From NCBI RefSeq assembly GCF_002264395.1, contig NZ_NFVA01000001.1:124001-188000 (forward strand): DNA of 64,000 nt, given 5' to 3'. Below are positions 45,529 to 54,833 of the stretch, piece by piece. The DNA comes from Paenibacillus sp. VTT E-133291 (GTDB lineage: Bacteria > Bacillota > Bacilli > Paenibacillales > Paenibacillaceae). Position numbers and translations under genes: made by a program. Below the pieces are notes generated by a model. The model had not been told where the DNA came from. It did no database searches and saw only the letters and a program-made list of their open reading frames with translations. Every line of letters begins with the position of its first letter. Positions within the stretch are counted from its first letter, which is position 1.

Positions 45529-46503
45529 CTAAGGATGGATAGTTTGAATAGTGCCGTCATCGTTGTATTTCAGCTCCGTATATTTTACAGAACGCTTATT
45601 GTCAGCTCCACCAGACAAAGAACTGTCATGATAAAATAGATACCATTTCTCTTTAAACTGAACAATAGAATGGTGTGTTGTCCAGCCCAGGACGGGTGAA
45701 AGTATTATTCCTTGATATACATAAGGCCCAAACGGATCTTTACTGATAGCGTATACAATATTATGGGTAGTTCCCGTGGAATAAGAAAGATAATAATATC
45801 CGTTATATTTATGTACCCATGGACCTTCAAAATATCTTCTCTCTTCATCTCCAGCAAGAATCGGATTTCCGTTCGAATCGATGATGGATATTTCTCTAGG
45901 TTCACCTTCAAAGCTCATCATGTCCTCGCTCAGCTCCGCCACGATAGGTCCAAGTGCTGGCGCCGTCTCAGCCGGGCCTTCGGCATCCGCAACAAATGAG
46001 CCAGTTTGCCATTTTTCAAGTTGACCGCCCCAAAGACCACCAAAATAAATATATGATTTGCCATCATCATCAACGAAAACAGCAGGATCAATGCTATAAC
46101 TGCCGGGAATATAGTTTGGTTCAGGTGTAAACGGTCCGGAAGGTGAAGCTGAGGTAGCAACCCCGATTCGGAAAATATCGTCATGGTCTCTGGCTGGGAA
46201 AAACAAATAGTAGGTATTGTTTTTGTATGCTGCATCCGGAGCCCACATTTGCTGCTTGGCCCATGGGACATCCTTCACATGAAGCACTTCACCGTGGTCG
46301 ATACAAGGGGAGCCCTCTCCATCAATAGATAGAACATGGTAATCCTCCATATTATATTGGTCACCGTTGTCATTAGAGATCATATCGTGATCCAGGTCAT
46401 GAGAGGGATAAATATAAATTTTACCTTCAAATACATGAGCGGAAGGATCCGCAGTATAAATATGAGTTACGAGAGGCACATTGGGTTGCGCAGGCTTTGT
46501 CAA
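45529..46503 (-). CDS. Glycoside hydrolase family 43 (beta-xylosidase/arabinofuranosidase)
   Basis: A 324-residue single-domain GH43 propeller. Catalytic residues are Asp19 (TADPSAHV), Asp139 (YSIDPAVF) and Glu226 (YFEGPW). It lacks the C-terminal sandwich of the GH43 enzyme at 6866 and belongs to a different, shorter subgroup. No signal peptide is present. The start is TTG with AGGAGG 7 bases upstream. It is first in a two-gene operon with the Rex-type GH8, so both probably process short xylan fragments. A weak cre-like box lies upstream. Confidence 0.93.
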   Translation of the reverse strand: MTKPAQPNVPLVTHIYTADPSAHVFEGKIYIYPSHDLDHDMISNDNGDQYNMEDYHVLSIDGEGSPCIDHGEVLHVKDVPWAKQQMWAPDAAYKNNTYYLFFPARDHDDIFRIGVATSASPSGPFTPEPNYIPGSYSIDPAVFVDDDGKSYIYFGGLWGGQLEKWQTGSFVADAEGPAETAPALGPIVAELSEDMMSFEGEPREISIIDSNGNPILAGDEERRYFEGPWVHKYNGYYYLSYSTGTTHNIVYAISKDPFGPYVYQGIILSPVLGWTTHHSIVQFKEKWYLFYHDSSLSGGADNKRSVKYTELKYNDDGTIQTIHP

Positions 46504-46836
46504 GTCATTTCCTCCTATAAAGTTAATCGCTTACAATGCTAATGGTATAAGAACTTTAAGGCTCTGTATATATAGCAACTATAGTTTATACCCCACAAAG
46601 TTTAGATGTTGCTTTCTTGATCTTGTCGAATCCTTACCCTCGTCAAGTACAATTCGGGTAAGTTCAATACAACGCTGAAGATGTTTGATATCAGGCCTCC
46701 TGAAATTTGATTAATAGATAAATCTCACGAACAGCAGGCCAGAGCCTGTTTGTTCCCCGCATTCTTCTATGTTAGCATGTAAAGTATTCGATTAAAAATA
46801 TGTCATGCAATTTCAAGATAGGGAGGGCATCTAGAA
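46504..46836. other. Divergent control region between GH43 and OsmC genes
   Basis: No gene was found in these 333 bases. The GH43 side carries the cre-like box at 46522-46535. A bulged hairpin (GAACA, CAGGC with complements, 46729-46755) without a T run lies nearer the OsmC gene, whose own promoter should follow it. Confidence 0.55.
46522..46535 (-). promoter_or_regulatory. Weak cre-like box upstream of the GH43-GH8 operon
   Basis: GTTAATCGCTTACA on the plus strand matches 11 of 14 cre positions, with the core CGCTTACA intact. It lies 19 bases before the GH43 start codon. Confidence 0.45.
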
Positions 46837-47286
46837 ATGAAACACCCATTTATATTAAATGCCGTATGGAACGGCGGACGTAATAGTGATGGAACGATTG
46901 AAGCCGGACAGCTCAAGACACAAATTTCCATTCCGAAGGAAATGGGCGGGCCCGGAATTGGAACGAATCCAGATGAGATGCTTCTGGGTGCAGCAGCAAG
47001 CTGCTATCTCATTACACTTGCAGCCATGCTGGAGCGATCCGAGCTTATAACTTCAAATCTGACCTTAACATCAGAGGCGACGGTGGATGTAACAAATAAC
47101 ATTTTTACATATGAAGCCATCAAACATTCACCTGTAATCACACTTTCTAAAGACGCGTCACAAGTCGATATCGATAAAGCTATCCATATTGCCCATAAAG
47201 CGGAAGGCTCTTGCATGATCTCCAGAGCTGTAGCAGGAAACGTACAAATTACTACACAGCCAACAGTGCTGACATCAAGTATGTAA
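46837..47286 (+). CDS. OsmC-family peroxiredoxin-like protein
   Basis: A 149-residue OsmC-fold protein. The two redox cysteines are Cys56 (AAASCYLIT) and Cys126 (EGSCMISRA), spaced as in OsmC/Ohr thiol peroxidases that reduce organic hydroperoxides. The shape fits the SACOL1771/YhfA-like subgroup. AGGGAGG lies before the ATG. It is followed by a small unknown gene and a flavin-dependent oxidoreductase in the same direction, suggesting a redox-related unit. Confidence 0.92.
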   Translation: MKHPFILNAVWNGGRNSDGTIEAGQLKTQISIPKEMGGPGIGTNPDEMLLGAAASCYLITLAAMLERSELITSNLTLTSEATVDVTNNIFTYEAIKHSPVITLSKDASQVDIDKAIHIAHKAEGSCMISRAVAGNVQITTQPTVLTSSM

Positions 47287-47341
47287 GGATAGGTTCTAAA
47301 GCAGTAGTTATCCCTTAGGAATCAGAGAGGAGAAATAAACT

Positions 47342-47704
47342 TTGAACATTGAGTTGTATAAGGATTTGATCAAGGATGAACGTGGGAATTATTACGTAGC
47401 GGTACACAAAGAGGACAATGAACTGACCTTGGTAAATGCAATGCTTGAGCGTTCTTACCAGGACCTGCTGGAATTTAACGAAGCGTTTAAAAAGAAATAT
47501 GCGGAATACGAGCACCAGTTCATCGGCAAAGTGATTATGGATAAGCTGCGGCACGATGTTGTGTTCGCGTCCAAAGAAGACGGCCATGGACGAATGTATA
47601 ATCTGGCAGCGGTTGCTGGCCATTACATGGTTACTTTTATTGATATGATTGAATTTTACCGAAACCCTCGAGTAGGACGTAGCTATGACCATGACAGCCA
47701 TTAA
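47342..47704 (+). CDS. Uncharacterised 120-residue protein
   Basis: I do not recognise this protein. It is soluble, highly charged and rich in aromatic residues (Tyr, Phe), with a central amphipathic helical stretch (SYQDLLEFNEAFKKKYAEYE) and a histidine-rich tail (SYDHDSH). The TTG start is supported by AGAGAGGAG 8 bases upstream. Its last 20 bases overlap the oxidoreductase gene, so translation is probably coupled. A role with that enzyme is likely, but no function can be assigned. Confidence 0.75.
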   Translation: MNIELYKDLIKDERGNYYVAVHKEDNELTLVNAMLERSYQDLLEFNEAFKKKYAEYEHQFIGKVIMDKLRHDVVFASKEDGHGRMYNLAAVAGHYMVTFIDMIEFYRNPRVGRSYDHDSH

Positions 47705-48635
47705 GCTTAGTGTATTGGACTTTGTGCCTGTATTTGATGATGTGGATGCAAGCTTTGCTTTAGGACAAGCAGTGGAACTGGCTCAAACAGCTGAAAGACT
47801 GGGATATACTCGTTATTGGGTTGCCGAACATCATGATATGCCGGGCTTAGCGTGTACCTCCACAGAGGTGTTGTTATCGCATATTGGAGCGAGAACACAG
47901 CATATCCGCATCGGGTCGGGAGCTTTATTGCTGCCGCACTATAAGCCGTTAAAAGTGGTAGAATCATTTCATTTGCTGGCAAGTTTATATCCTGGACGTA
48001 TCGACCTTGGATTAGGCCGGGCTCCTGGTGGTGCTGCTGAAGTAAGTTTAGCGCTGAGCGGGAATTTTCTCGAAAATGTTTGGAAAATGCCAGAGCTGCT
48101 TAAGGGAGTTACCGAATTGTTGCAGGGGAACTATTCATATGAAGGACGTCAGATAACCGCCCGTCCGACTCCACCCGAATCGCCAGAGTTGTGGATGCTG
48201 GGCACTAACAAGAAGAGTGCAGCATATGCTGCCGAGTTTGGTGCAGGCTATGTGTTTGGTCAATTCATGAGCGATGTAGCCGGGGAAGAAATTTTGCAAG
48301 CTTATCGAGAAGCCTTTGCGCCTTCTTCAGTTAATGCTATGCCTCGGGCCATCGTAGCAGTTGGCGTCATTTGCGCCGAGACAGAGGAAGAAGCAATGCA
48401 GCTAGCCTCTTCCAGTATGACATTATTTCAACAAGAAGGCTCAGCCGAAGAAAAATCCAAACTTTTGGAACGCAAACTGCTGATAGGCACACCCAAAAGC
48501 ATTAAAAAAAAGCTGGAACAGTTATCTCACTTGTATGGAGTTGAAGAATTCATTATCGTTACTATGATTCCAGACTATGAGAAACGGCTGCATTCGTTTG
48601 AGTTGCTTGCCCGTGCTTGCTTGGATTCTAACTAG
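47685..48635 (+). CDS. LLM-class (luciferase-like) flavin-dependent oxidoreductase
   Basis: A 316-residue single-component luciferase-like monooxygenase. Family features are LSVLDFVPV at the start, YTRYWVAEHHDMPGLACTSTEVLLSHI, IRIGSGALLLPHYKPLKVVE and RIDLGLGRAPGG. It should use reduced FMN to oxidise a small substrate. ATG at 47685 or 47691 are both possible; AGGACGT precedes the first. It overlaps the preceding unknown gene and precedes an AraC regulator by 34 bases. Confidence 0.93.
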   Translation: MTMTAIKLSVLDFVPVFDDVDASFALGQAVELAQTAERLGYTRYWVAEHHDMPGLACTSTEVLLSHIGARTQHIRIGSGALLLPHYKPLKVVESFHLLASLYPGRIDLGLGRAPGGAAEVSLALSGNFLENVWKMPELLKGVTELLQGNYSYEGRQITARPTPPESPELWMLGTNKKSAAYAAEFGAGYVFGQFMSDVAGEEILQAYREAFAPSSVNAMPRAIVAVGVICAETEEEAMQLASSSMTLFQQEGSAEEKSKLLERKLLIGTPKSIKKKLEQLSHLYGVEEFIIVTMIPDYEKRLHSFELLARACLDSN

Positions 48636-48669
48636 CCCTTTCTTCATGCAATTAAGGAGGTCCACATAG

Positions 48670-49698
48670 ATGCAGACTAATCCCTCTGACTCCATTAAAA
48701 TCCCTCCCGGATTTTGGGCTGGATTAATTCAATTAGGGATAACCGCTCAAGATATAGCCAGTAAAGCAGGTCTTCCCCTGAACCTTATCACGGAGTCAGT
48801 AGTCAGCACAGCCCAATATTTCGCTATCTGGCAGGCATATTCGGATCTCGTTGGAGATACTGCTGAGGGAATCATCAAGCTAGCAACCGTTTTTGAAACT
48901 ACACAATATCCGCCGACCGTCTTAGCTACTTATCATGCTAAAGATTATCGTGACGCTCTAAACCGAATGGTGCGCTATAAACGAATGTGTCCTCCAGAAA
49001 GCTTGCATATTCTCGAGGAGGGAGAGCTATGTACAATCGAATTGAATTGGCAGCATCCCGAGTATTCCGGTCTACCGCTGCTGCTTGGCCTTACCCTGGC
49101 GTTTTTACTGGAGCTTGGGCGGCGGGGAACAGGTATACCTATGACAGCACAGTTTGTAGAATTTTCACAACCCATAGGGGATTTACAGGTTCTTGAAGCT
49201 TATTTCGGCTGTCGAATTCAGATCGGTGCTGAGACTAACCGTTTAACACTACGCCGAAGTGATTTGGATCTGCCCTTTATCTCGTATAACGAAGAGTTGC
49301 TAGAGATTCTGACTCCCGTTTTGGATCAGACACTTGCTGAACAACAGGGCAGTCACTCCATTACGGAAAGGGTCAAATGGATTATGAAACGCAGTCTTAG
49401 CGGAGGGAAACCCGAGATTCAAACCGTTGCAAATGAGCTAAGGATGAGTGCTCGTACCTTACAACGGAGGCTTACTGAAGAAAATACGAGCTTCAAGCAT
49501 TTGCTGGCACAAGCTAGACATGAGCAGGCGCGAGCGTATTTAGCAGATCCTTCCCTCGATGTTAAAGAGGTGGCTTTCTTGATCGGATATGAAGATCAGA
49601 ACTCATTCTACCGTGCCTTCCGACTTTGGGAAGGAGATACTCCTTCAAATTGGCGTGTTAAACAAGAAGTTTGGCGCAAGATGCTAGTTACTGAATAA
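48670..49698 (+). CDS. AraC-family regulator with Arabinose_bd-type N-terminal domain
   Basis: A 342-residue regulator. The N-terminal 190 residues form the long all-helical domain of OruR/ArgR-like AraC proteins (YFAIWQAYSDLVGD, LATYHAKDYRDALNRMVRYKRM). The last 100 residues hold the double helix-turn-helix (MSARTLQRRLTEENTSFKHLL, EVAFLIGYEDQNSFYRAFRLWEG). AAGGAGG lies 8 bases before the ATG. It may regulate the oxidoreductase genes ahead of it or the SDR gene after it. Confidence 0.92.
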   Translation: MQTNPSDSIKIPPGFWAGLIQLGITAQDIASKAGLPLNLITESVVSTAQYFAIWQAYSDLVGDTAEGIIKLATVFETTQYPPTVLATYHAKDYRDALNRMVRYKRMCPPESLHILEEGELCTIELNWQHPEYSGLPLLLGLTLAFLLELGRRGTGIPMTAQFVEFSQPIGDLQVLEAYFGCRIQIGAETNRLTLRRSDLDLPFISYNEELLEILTPVLDQTLAEQQGSHSITERVKWIMKRSLSGGKPEIQTVANELRMSARTLQRRLTEENTSFKHLLAQARHEQARAYLADPSLDVKEVAFLIGYEDQNSFYRAFRLWEGDTPSNWRVKQEVWRKMLVTE

Positions 49699-49790
49699 TC
49701 CCGGTAAGATAGTATAATTACTAGCCGGTACACAGTACAGCGCTTGAGAAACTGCTAATTAACTCGCCATGATAAAAGGAGAAATGAAAT

Positions 49791-50585
49791 ATGGATATGG
49801 GATTAAATAATAAGATAGCTTTAATTACAGGATCAACAAAAGGTATTGGTAAAGCTATCGCCTTTGAACTTGCCAACGAAGGCGTTAATGTACTAATAAA
49901 TGGACGGAATTATGAAAAGGTAGAACAAACAGTAAATGAAATTAAAGCAAAATTTCCGGAAACTTCTCCTCAGAATGCTGCTGCCGATATTGTAGATATG
50001 GGACAGAGAGAAGCTTTACTTGAAAAATACCCCCATATCGATATTTTAGTTAATAATATGGGGATTTATGAACTGATGAGCTATGACGACGTTGATGATG
50101 AAATATTTGAAAAATACATCCGTACGAATGTTCTTGCTGCAAATGGATTAACGAAATTTTATATGCCAAAAATGTTAGAAAACAATTTTGGACGCGTGAT
50201 CTTCATCGCTAGTGAAGAAGCAATAATGCCGTCAGCTCAAATGCCACAGTATGCAATGACAAAATCAATGCTATTATCGTTGGCAAAAAGCTTATCTAAA
50301 TTAACAATCGGAACAGAAGTTACCGTCAATACTATCATGCCAGGACCAACACTCTCTGAAAATGTGCACCAAATCATTGATGGAATGTATTCAGATGAAG
50401 CGTTGACTTTTTCAGAAAAAGAGAAAAAATTCATGGCTGCAAACTTACCGCAATCTGAAATACAGCGATTTATTAAACCTAATGAAATAGGTAGACTAGC
50501 AGCATTTATGAGCAGTCCCTATGCCTCTGCATTTAAAGGCTCTCCGATCCGGATGGATGGGGGCATGGTACCTACTATTTTCTAA
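49791..50585 (+). CDS. SDR-family oxidoreductase
   Basis: A 264-residue classical short-chain dehydrogenase. The NAD(P) motif is GSTKGIGKA, NNMGIY is the NNAG-like segment, and the catalytic residues are Ser141, Tyr154 and Lys158 (YAMTK). AAAAGGAG lies before the ATG. A TATAAT box near 49714 may be its own promoter. The substrate is unknown; the preceding AraC gene is a possible regulator. Confidence 0.94.
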   Translation: MDMGLNNKIALITGSTKGIGKAIAFELANEGVNVLINGRNYEKVEQTVNEIKAKFPETSPQNAAADIVDMGQREALLEKYPHIDILVNNMGIYELMSYDDVDDEIFEKYIRTNVLAANGLTKFYMPKMLENNFGRVIFIASEEAIMPSAQMPQYAMTKSMLLSLAKSLSKLTIGTEVTVNTIMPGPTLSENVHQIIDGMYSDEALTFSEKEKKFMAANLPQSEIQRFIKPNEIGRLAAFMSSPYASAFKGSPIRMDGGMVPTIF

Positions 50586-50600
50586 ATGTAGTATCGATAC

Positions 50601-50634
50601 AAAAAAAGCCACGCCTTATGGAATGGCTTTTTTT
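50601..50634. terminator. Bidirectional terminator between SDR and hybrid kinase genes
   Basis: AAAAAAAGCCA pairs with TGGCTTTTTTT around a 12-base loop, giving T runs on both strands. Confidence 0.9.
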
Positions 50635-50640
50635 GATATA

Positions 50641-53600
50641 TTATTCACTGTCCTCCGGTATAACAAAGGATACCAAAGTACCTTCACCTTGTTTACTTTG
50701 AATAAAAAGACCCTGACCATACAATTGCATCAGTCTTCGATGGGTGTTAGCCAGTCCGATGCCGCTTTTAGCTTTCATGGTCGGTTCCAGCAACAACGCA
50801 AGCGTGCTATGATCCATACCTAACCCATTATCCTCCACTTCGATCTTTATAGCATTGTTCAGACGTGTGGCCCGAATATAAACGGTACCACCCTGCTGAC
50901 GCTTGAGCAGACCATGCTTAATAGCATTTTCTACCAAGGGCTGGATGGATAGAGGGGGTAACAGGATATTAATGTCTGGATCCACCTCCCAAACAACAGA
51001 AATTCGTTCTGCGAATCGTGTTTGTTCAATATACAAATAAGATTCTACCAGCTCTAGTTCATGAGAAAGGTTCACGAGTTCTCCGATATTTAAAAAGTCA
51101 AAGCTGATTCGCAAAAAGGAAGTAAATGCAGTAATGAGCTCTTGCATCTTTTTAGTATCCATATCACTGAGTGCCGCAATAGAGTTCAATGTATTGAACA
51201 AGAAATGGGGTTGAATCTGTGCCTGTAGATAAGCCGCTTCAATACGCACCCGTTCATTAAAAGAAATTTTCATCGCTGTTAAGGCTCGAATGCGATATTT
51301 GAGTTCAACTGCATCCACAGGTTTGGTAACATAATCATTTGCGCCGGAGTAGAATCCTGTGTAGATATCCTCAGGTTGACTGCGGGCAGTCAGCAATATT
51401 ACTGGGAGCTCATATAACGAATAACGCGCGCGAACCTTTTGCGTTAATTCATATCCTGACATATGCGGCATCATTACATCACTAATCAGTAAATCCCAAC
51501 GCTTTTTATCTAGCCAATCCAGTGCTTCTTGCGCTGAGTTCACCGTCGTAATGAGATAAGGTTCGTTTTCAAGAATGCCCTTTAGCACATTCAGATTAAC
51601 AGGGTCGTCATCTACCACCAAGAGATTCACCTTGGCGTCTGTAAAGAGTGGCGGGATTTTGTCAGTATGTTGATTAGTTTGTTCGGAAATCCCCCATTTA
51701 GCCATCTGCTTATAAATCTCATCTGGTGTATACGTTGTTATAGGTGCAGCCTCTCTTACTATCTGTTCGCTATAGGGATCAGCAAGGGGGAGTGCAAAAC
51801 TGAAAGTTGAACCTTTGCCGAATTCAGAAAGGATGCTCAAGCTGCCACCATGCAGTTCTACCAGCTGCCTGCTAATGCTAAGTCCCAGTCCAATTCCACG
51901 CCCGTCATTTATTCCGTGAGGGCCTTGCTCATAGGGGAGGAATACCCGCGCCATGGTCTCTTCGGTCATGCCTACTCCGGTATCTGTTACATAAATAAAG
52001 ATATGAGCGTCTTTTTCCTCAGCTGAAACAGAAACAAGTCCTTGCTCGGTGTATTTGAGCGCGTTGTGCACTAGATTTAATAATACTTGTACTAGTCGTT
52101 TCTCATCCGCAAGAATAGGAGGTATAGATTCTGGTATGTTCATGGATAACCGTACCGGTTTACCTTCAATCATATATTGAAGCATATTGATGACTCCGGG
52201 AACCACCGATTGAACTAAAATAGGCTCCTGATGCAAAATAACGCGATGCTCTTGAAGACGTACTACATCCAGTAGATCACCAAGCATATGGGACATACGG
52301 CGGCTGATGGTAATCAGTAACTCCATATCTTGCCGACTACTCTCGTTGAGCCTGTCCTTTTCCTTCGTTATTATATTTTGCGCGATATTCATAATTCCAT
52401 GAACTGGTGTTCGCAGCTCGTGAGAGGTATTGGCAAGAAACTGATCCTTAAGTTTATCTGCTTTTTTCAGCTGCTCATTTAACTCCATGTTCTCTTTGGC
52501 ATTCTGAAAATACTTTTTAAACCAATAAGCTGAGAAGCCTACGATGGCGGCAATAATATCCACAGGATAGTAGACAATTGAATAGTGGCCGTTACTATCC
52601 CACAAGTTCCATAACAAATTAGAGATGATGGCCGCACCTGATATCAGTAGAAAAACAATATCTTTATCATCTTGCCTTTTGAACAATAAGCGTCCCAAGC
52701 TATAGATCAACCAGATAAAGGGAATATACTGAAACACTTGAATGATACCCCAGTGAATCGATGTACTGACCAAATAAGCAGGAACGATAAATATAAATAA
52801 GGTATAAAGGAAAAGACACCACGTGTAAGCGCGTAACCACTTGTTGACTTCGGCACCTGAGGTGAATTTCCTGAAAACAAGCAGAATAAAAAGGTTCTGC
52901 CATAAGAAGGCGATTAAACGGATTTTTAAAGACCAAGTGTAATTAATCGGCAGTAATACTAGAACTAAATTGTCATTTCGGGCCAAAAGGATGACGGCTA
53001 CAGATAATGTCATTAGCCCTACAAGGAACAGGGCACGTTCTTTAGGATTAAATAAATACAGAATACAGGCATACAGCCCATGTAGTAGCAGGATGATTGC
53101 AGTAAGCATTTGAAATCCAACGGTATAAAAATTTGTCCGGTTAACCACTTCCTGAGAGCCAAATAAAATAGGCCCGCTAATACCGCCTTTATAGGGGTGA
53201 TCAAAGTTTACTACCTGAATAAGTACATCTATTTCTGTCATATTTTCCGAAAAATATGATGCTGTAAATGAGGTGGTTTTTGGTGCATATGTATTGGTAT
53301 CGAGAGAAATTATCCCATTATTGTGAATAGGGCTGCCGTTAATTTCCACACTGGAGGCGGAATAAATTTGTTTGATCCAGAACGAGATAGGCTGCTGAAG
53401 CGGTTCTACCAAAATACGCAGGCGGTACGTCCCATATCCATATGATGTTGTGTGATCAGTTCCGATAGCATTGCTCCAATTCCCAGGAACTTGAAGCGCT
53501 TGGGATTGCCTTGGGATAGTGGAAGTCTTGGACGAAACAAATTGCGAAGGATAGAAGCTCCATTCACCATCTAGCCTGAATAAGTTCGCCTTCTCCAGAT

Positions 53601-53751
53601 CCTGGCCACGTAAATCCAGTACACCGTTTCTAATCATAGGTACATTGTTGGAAACCTTAAATATGTTGAACCAAATGCAGCGTAGGCCAAAGAGAATGCT
53701 GATAAAAAGTAGAATGATTGCTAATTTGTTTAAGATAGTATTATTTTTCAT
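50641..53751 (-). CDS. Hybrid sensor kinase with two histidine-kinase modules and a receiver
   Basis: A 1036-residue protein. A helix near 8-30 is followed by an extracellular jelly-roll-like domain (residues 40-205, with LDGEWSFYPSQF and YGYGTYRLRI) and about seven helices (210-410), a 7TMR-DISM layout. The cytoplasmic part holds HisKA with His444 (TSHELRTP), an ATPase domain (GIGLGLSI), a receiver with Asp758 (LISDVMMP), then a second, LytS/YesM-type kinase with His849 (QIQPHFLFNT) and its own ATPase (ENAIKHGL, DNGLGMD). It thus joins two kinase classes in one chain. No output regulator gene adjoins it. It senses an unknown external signal. Confidence 0.93.
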   Translation of the reverse strand: MKNNTILNKLAIILLFISILFGLRCIWFNIFKVSNNVPMIRNGVLDLRGQDLEKANLFRLDGEWSFYPSQFVSSKTSTIPRQSQALQVPGNWSNAIGTDHTTSYGYGTYRLRILVEPLQQPISFWIKQIYSASSVEINGSPIHNNGIISLDTNTYAPKTTSFTASYFSENMTEIDVLIQVVNFDHPYKGGISGPILFGSQEVVNRTNFYTVGFQMLTAIILLLHGLYACILYLFNPKERALFLVGLMTLSVAVILLARNDNLVLVLLPINYTWSLKIRLIAFLWQNLFILLVFRKFTSGAEVNKWLRAYTWCLFLYTLFIFIVPAYLVSTSIHWGIIQVFQYIPFIWLIYSLGRLLFKRQDDKDIVFLLISGAAIISNLLWNLWDSNGHYSIVYYPVDIIAAIVGFSAYWFKKYFQNAKENMELNEQLKKADKLKDQFLANTSHELRTPVHGIMNIAQNIITKEKDRLNESSRQDMELLITISRRMSHMLGDLLDVVRLQEHRVILHQEPILVQSVVPGVINMLQYMIEGKPVRLSMNIPESIPPILADEKRLVQVLLNLVHNALKYTEQGLVSVSAEEKDAHIFIYVTDTGVGMTEETMARVFLPYEQGPHGINDGRGIGLGLSISRQLVELHGGSLSILSEFGKGSTFSFALPLADPYSEQIVREAAPITTYTPDEIYKQMAKWGISEQTNQHTDKIPPLFTDAKVNLLVVDDDPVNLNVLKGILENEPYLITTVNSAQEALDWLDKKRWDLLISDVMMPHMSGYELTQKVRARYSLYELPVILLTARSQPEDIYTGFYSGANDYVTKPVDAVELKYRIRALTAMKISFNERVRIEAAYLQAQIQPHFLFNTLNSIAALSDMDTKKMQELITAFTSFLRISFDFLNIGELVNLSHELELVESYLYIEQTRFAERISVVWEVDPDINILLPPLSIQPLVENAIKHGLLKRQQGGTVYIRATRLNNAIKIEVEDNGLGMDHSTLALLLEPTMKAKSGIGLANTHRRLMQLYGQGLFIQSKQGEGTLVSFVIPEDSE

Positions 53752-53956
53752 GAGAACATTATAGCAAATAATTCTAATTTAGAATCTAAAATGGATTTAT
53801 TAATCTAAGATGAGCAAATACCAGCATGATCTTAACGGCCAGTATAGTTATAATTGTTCTTTATAAACAATAACTTGTAAATATTGTTATTATTAGAGAG
53901 GGAGTTTTCAAAAATCTGCAATAGGTAATGCACTGAAAAGAAAAGGAATGAACCGA

Positions 53957-54757
53957 ATGCCTAAGGAAGAAGTGTTAAAAGGCGGTAATGTAAATCATAT
54001 AGTCCGTATGGCGGACACTGTTCGCCGCCCTATAGGTTATTGGAGTCCAAATGTTCATAAACTACTCAAACATTTGGAACATCAGGGCTATGAGGGAGCA
54101 CCAAAATTTCTCGGAATCGATGATTCTGGCCGTGAAATATTGACATTTATTTCCGGAGAAGTTCCAGGGAATAATTATCCAAACCTTGAACCGTATATGT
54201 GGACGGACGAAACGCTTGCCGGTTTGGCACATCTTATGCGTCGTTTCCATGATGTGACTATAGTGTTCCGGCCCAATATGGAGGACAGATGGCAGCTTAG
54301 CTATGCCGATGATGCCGAACACGAAGTGATCTGTCATAATGACGCAGCGTTGTATAATGTTGTCTTTCAAAAGGAGGCTCCTGTGGCGTTGATTGATTTT
54401 GACATGGCAGGTCCAGGTCCGCGGATGTGGGACATTGCGTACACCCTTTACACTTCTGTTCCTCTTGCGAGTTTCGCACCTAACCATACTTCTGGAACCA
54501 CAGAAGCATATCAATTTGAAATCCATGCCGTAGAGCGACGTCGGCGAATTCATTTGTTTTTTGAAGCTTATGGAATTCCCGTCCCAAATAATCTGCGACA
54601 GTGGATTATACAACGTTTGATAGTACTGTGTGATACGCTACGAAATGGTGCCGCCGAAGGGAATCCTGCCTTTCAGAAAATGGTTGACGAGGGTCACTTA
54701 GCCCACTATGAGAGTGAGATACGTTTTGTAACAGATCATTTCGAAGATTGGATATAA
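53957..54757 (+). CDS. Aminoglycoside-phosphotransferase-family kinase
   Basis: A 266-residue APH/choline-kinase-fold protein. The catalytic loop is His127-Asn128-Asp129 with Asn134 (HNDAALYN) and the metal motif is DFD at 147-149. The N-terminal nucleotide loop is reduced (VLKGGNVNHIVRM). The ATG at 53957 is chosen because AAAGGA lies 8 bases upstream; an earlier ATG at 53948 is too close to it. Such proteins phosphorylate small hydroxylated molecules, and only some give antibiotic resistance, so no resistance claim is made. Confidence 0.88.
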   Translation: MPKEEVLKGGNVNHIVRMADTVRRPIGYWSPNVHKLLKHLEHQGYEGAPKFLGIDDSGREILTFISGEVPGNNYPNLEPYMWTDETLAGLAHLMRRFHDVTIVFRPNMEDRWQLSYADDAEHEVICHNDAALYNVVFQKEAPVALIDFDMAGPGPRMWDIAYTLYTSVPLASFAPNHTSGTTEAYQFEIHAVERRRRIHLFFEAYGIPVPNNLRQWIIQRLIVLCDTLRNGAAEGNPAFQKMVDEGHLAHYESEIRFVTDHFEDWI

Positions 54758-54833
54758 AAATCGGATATTCCGCTCACGGACAGGATAATTGAATAAAATT
54801 AAAAAAGTATACCATTGGAATTGAGGTCTGAGA

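Noticed and set aside
54062..54613. 183-codon open frame on the minus strand
   Set aside because: It is antisense to the APH-like gene, whose catalytic motifs are intact; cysteine/histidine-rich composition is typical of a shadow frame.
53957..54757. Antibiotic-resistance interpretation of the APH-like gene
   Set aside because: The fold is shared by many metabolic kinases, and nothing in the sequence points to an aminoglycoside substrate.
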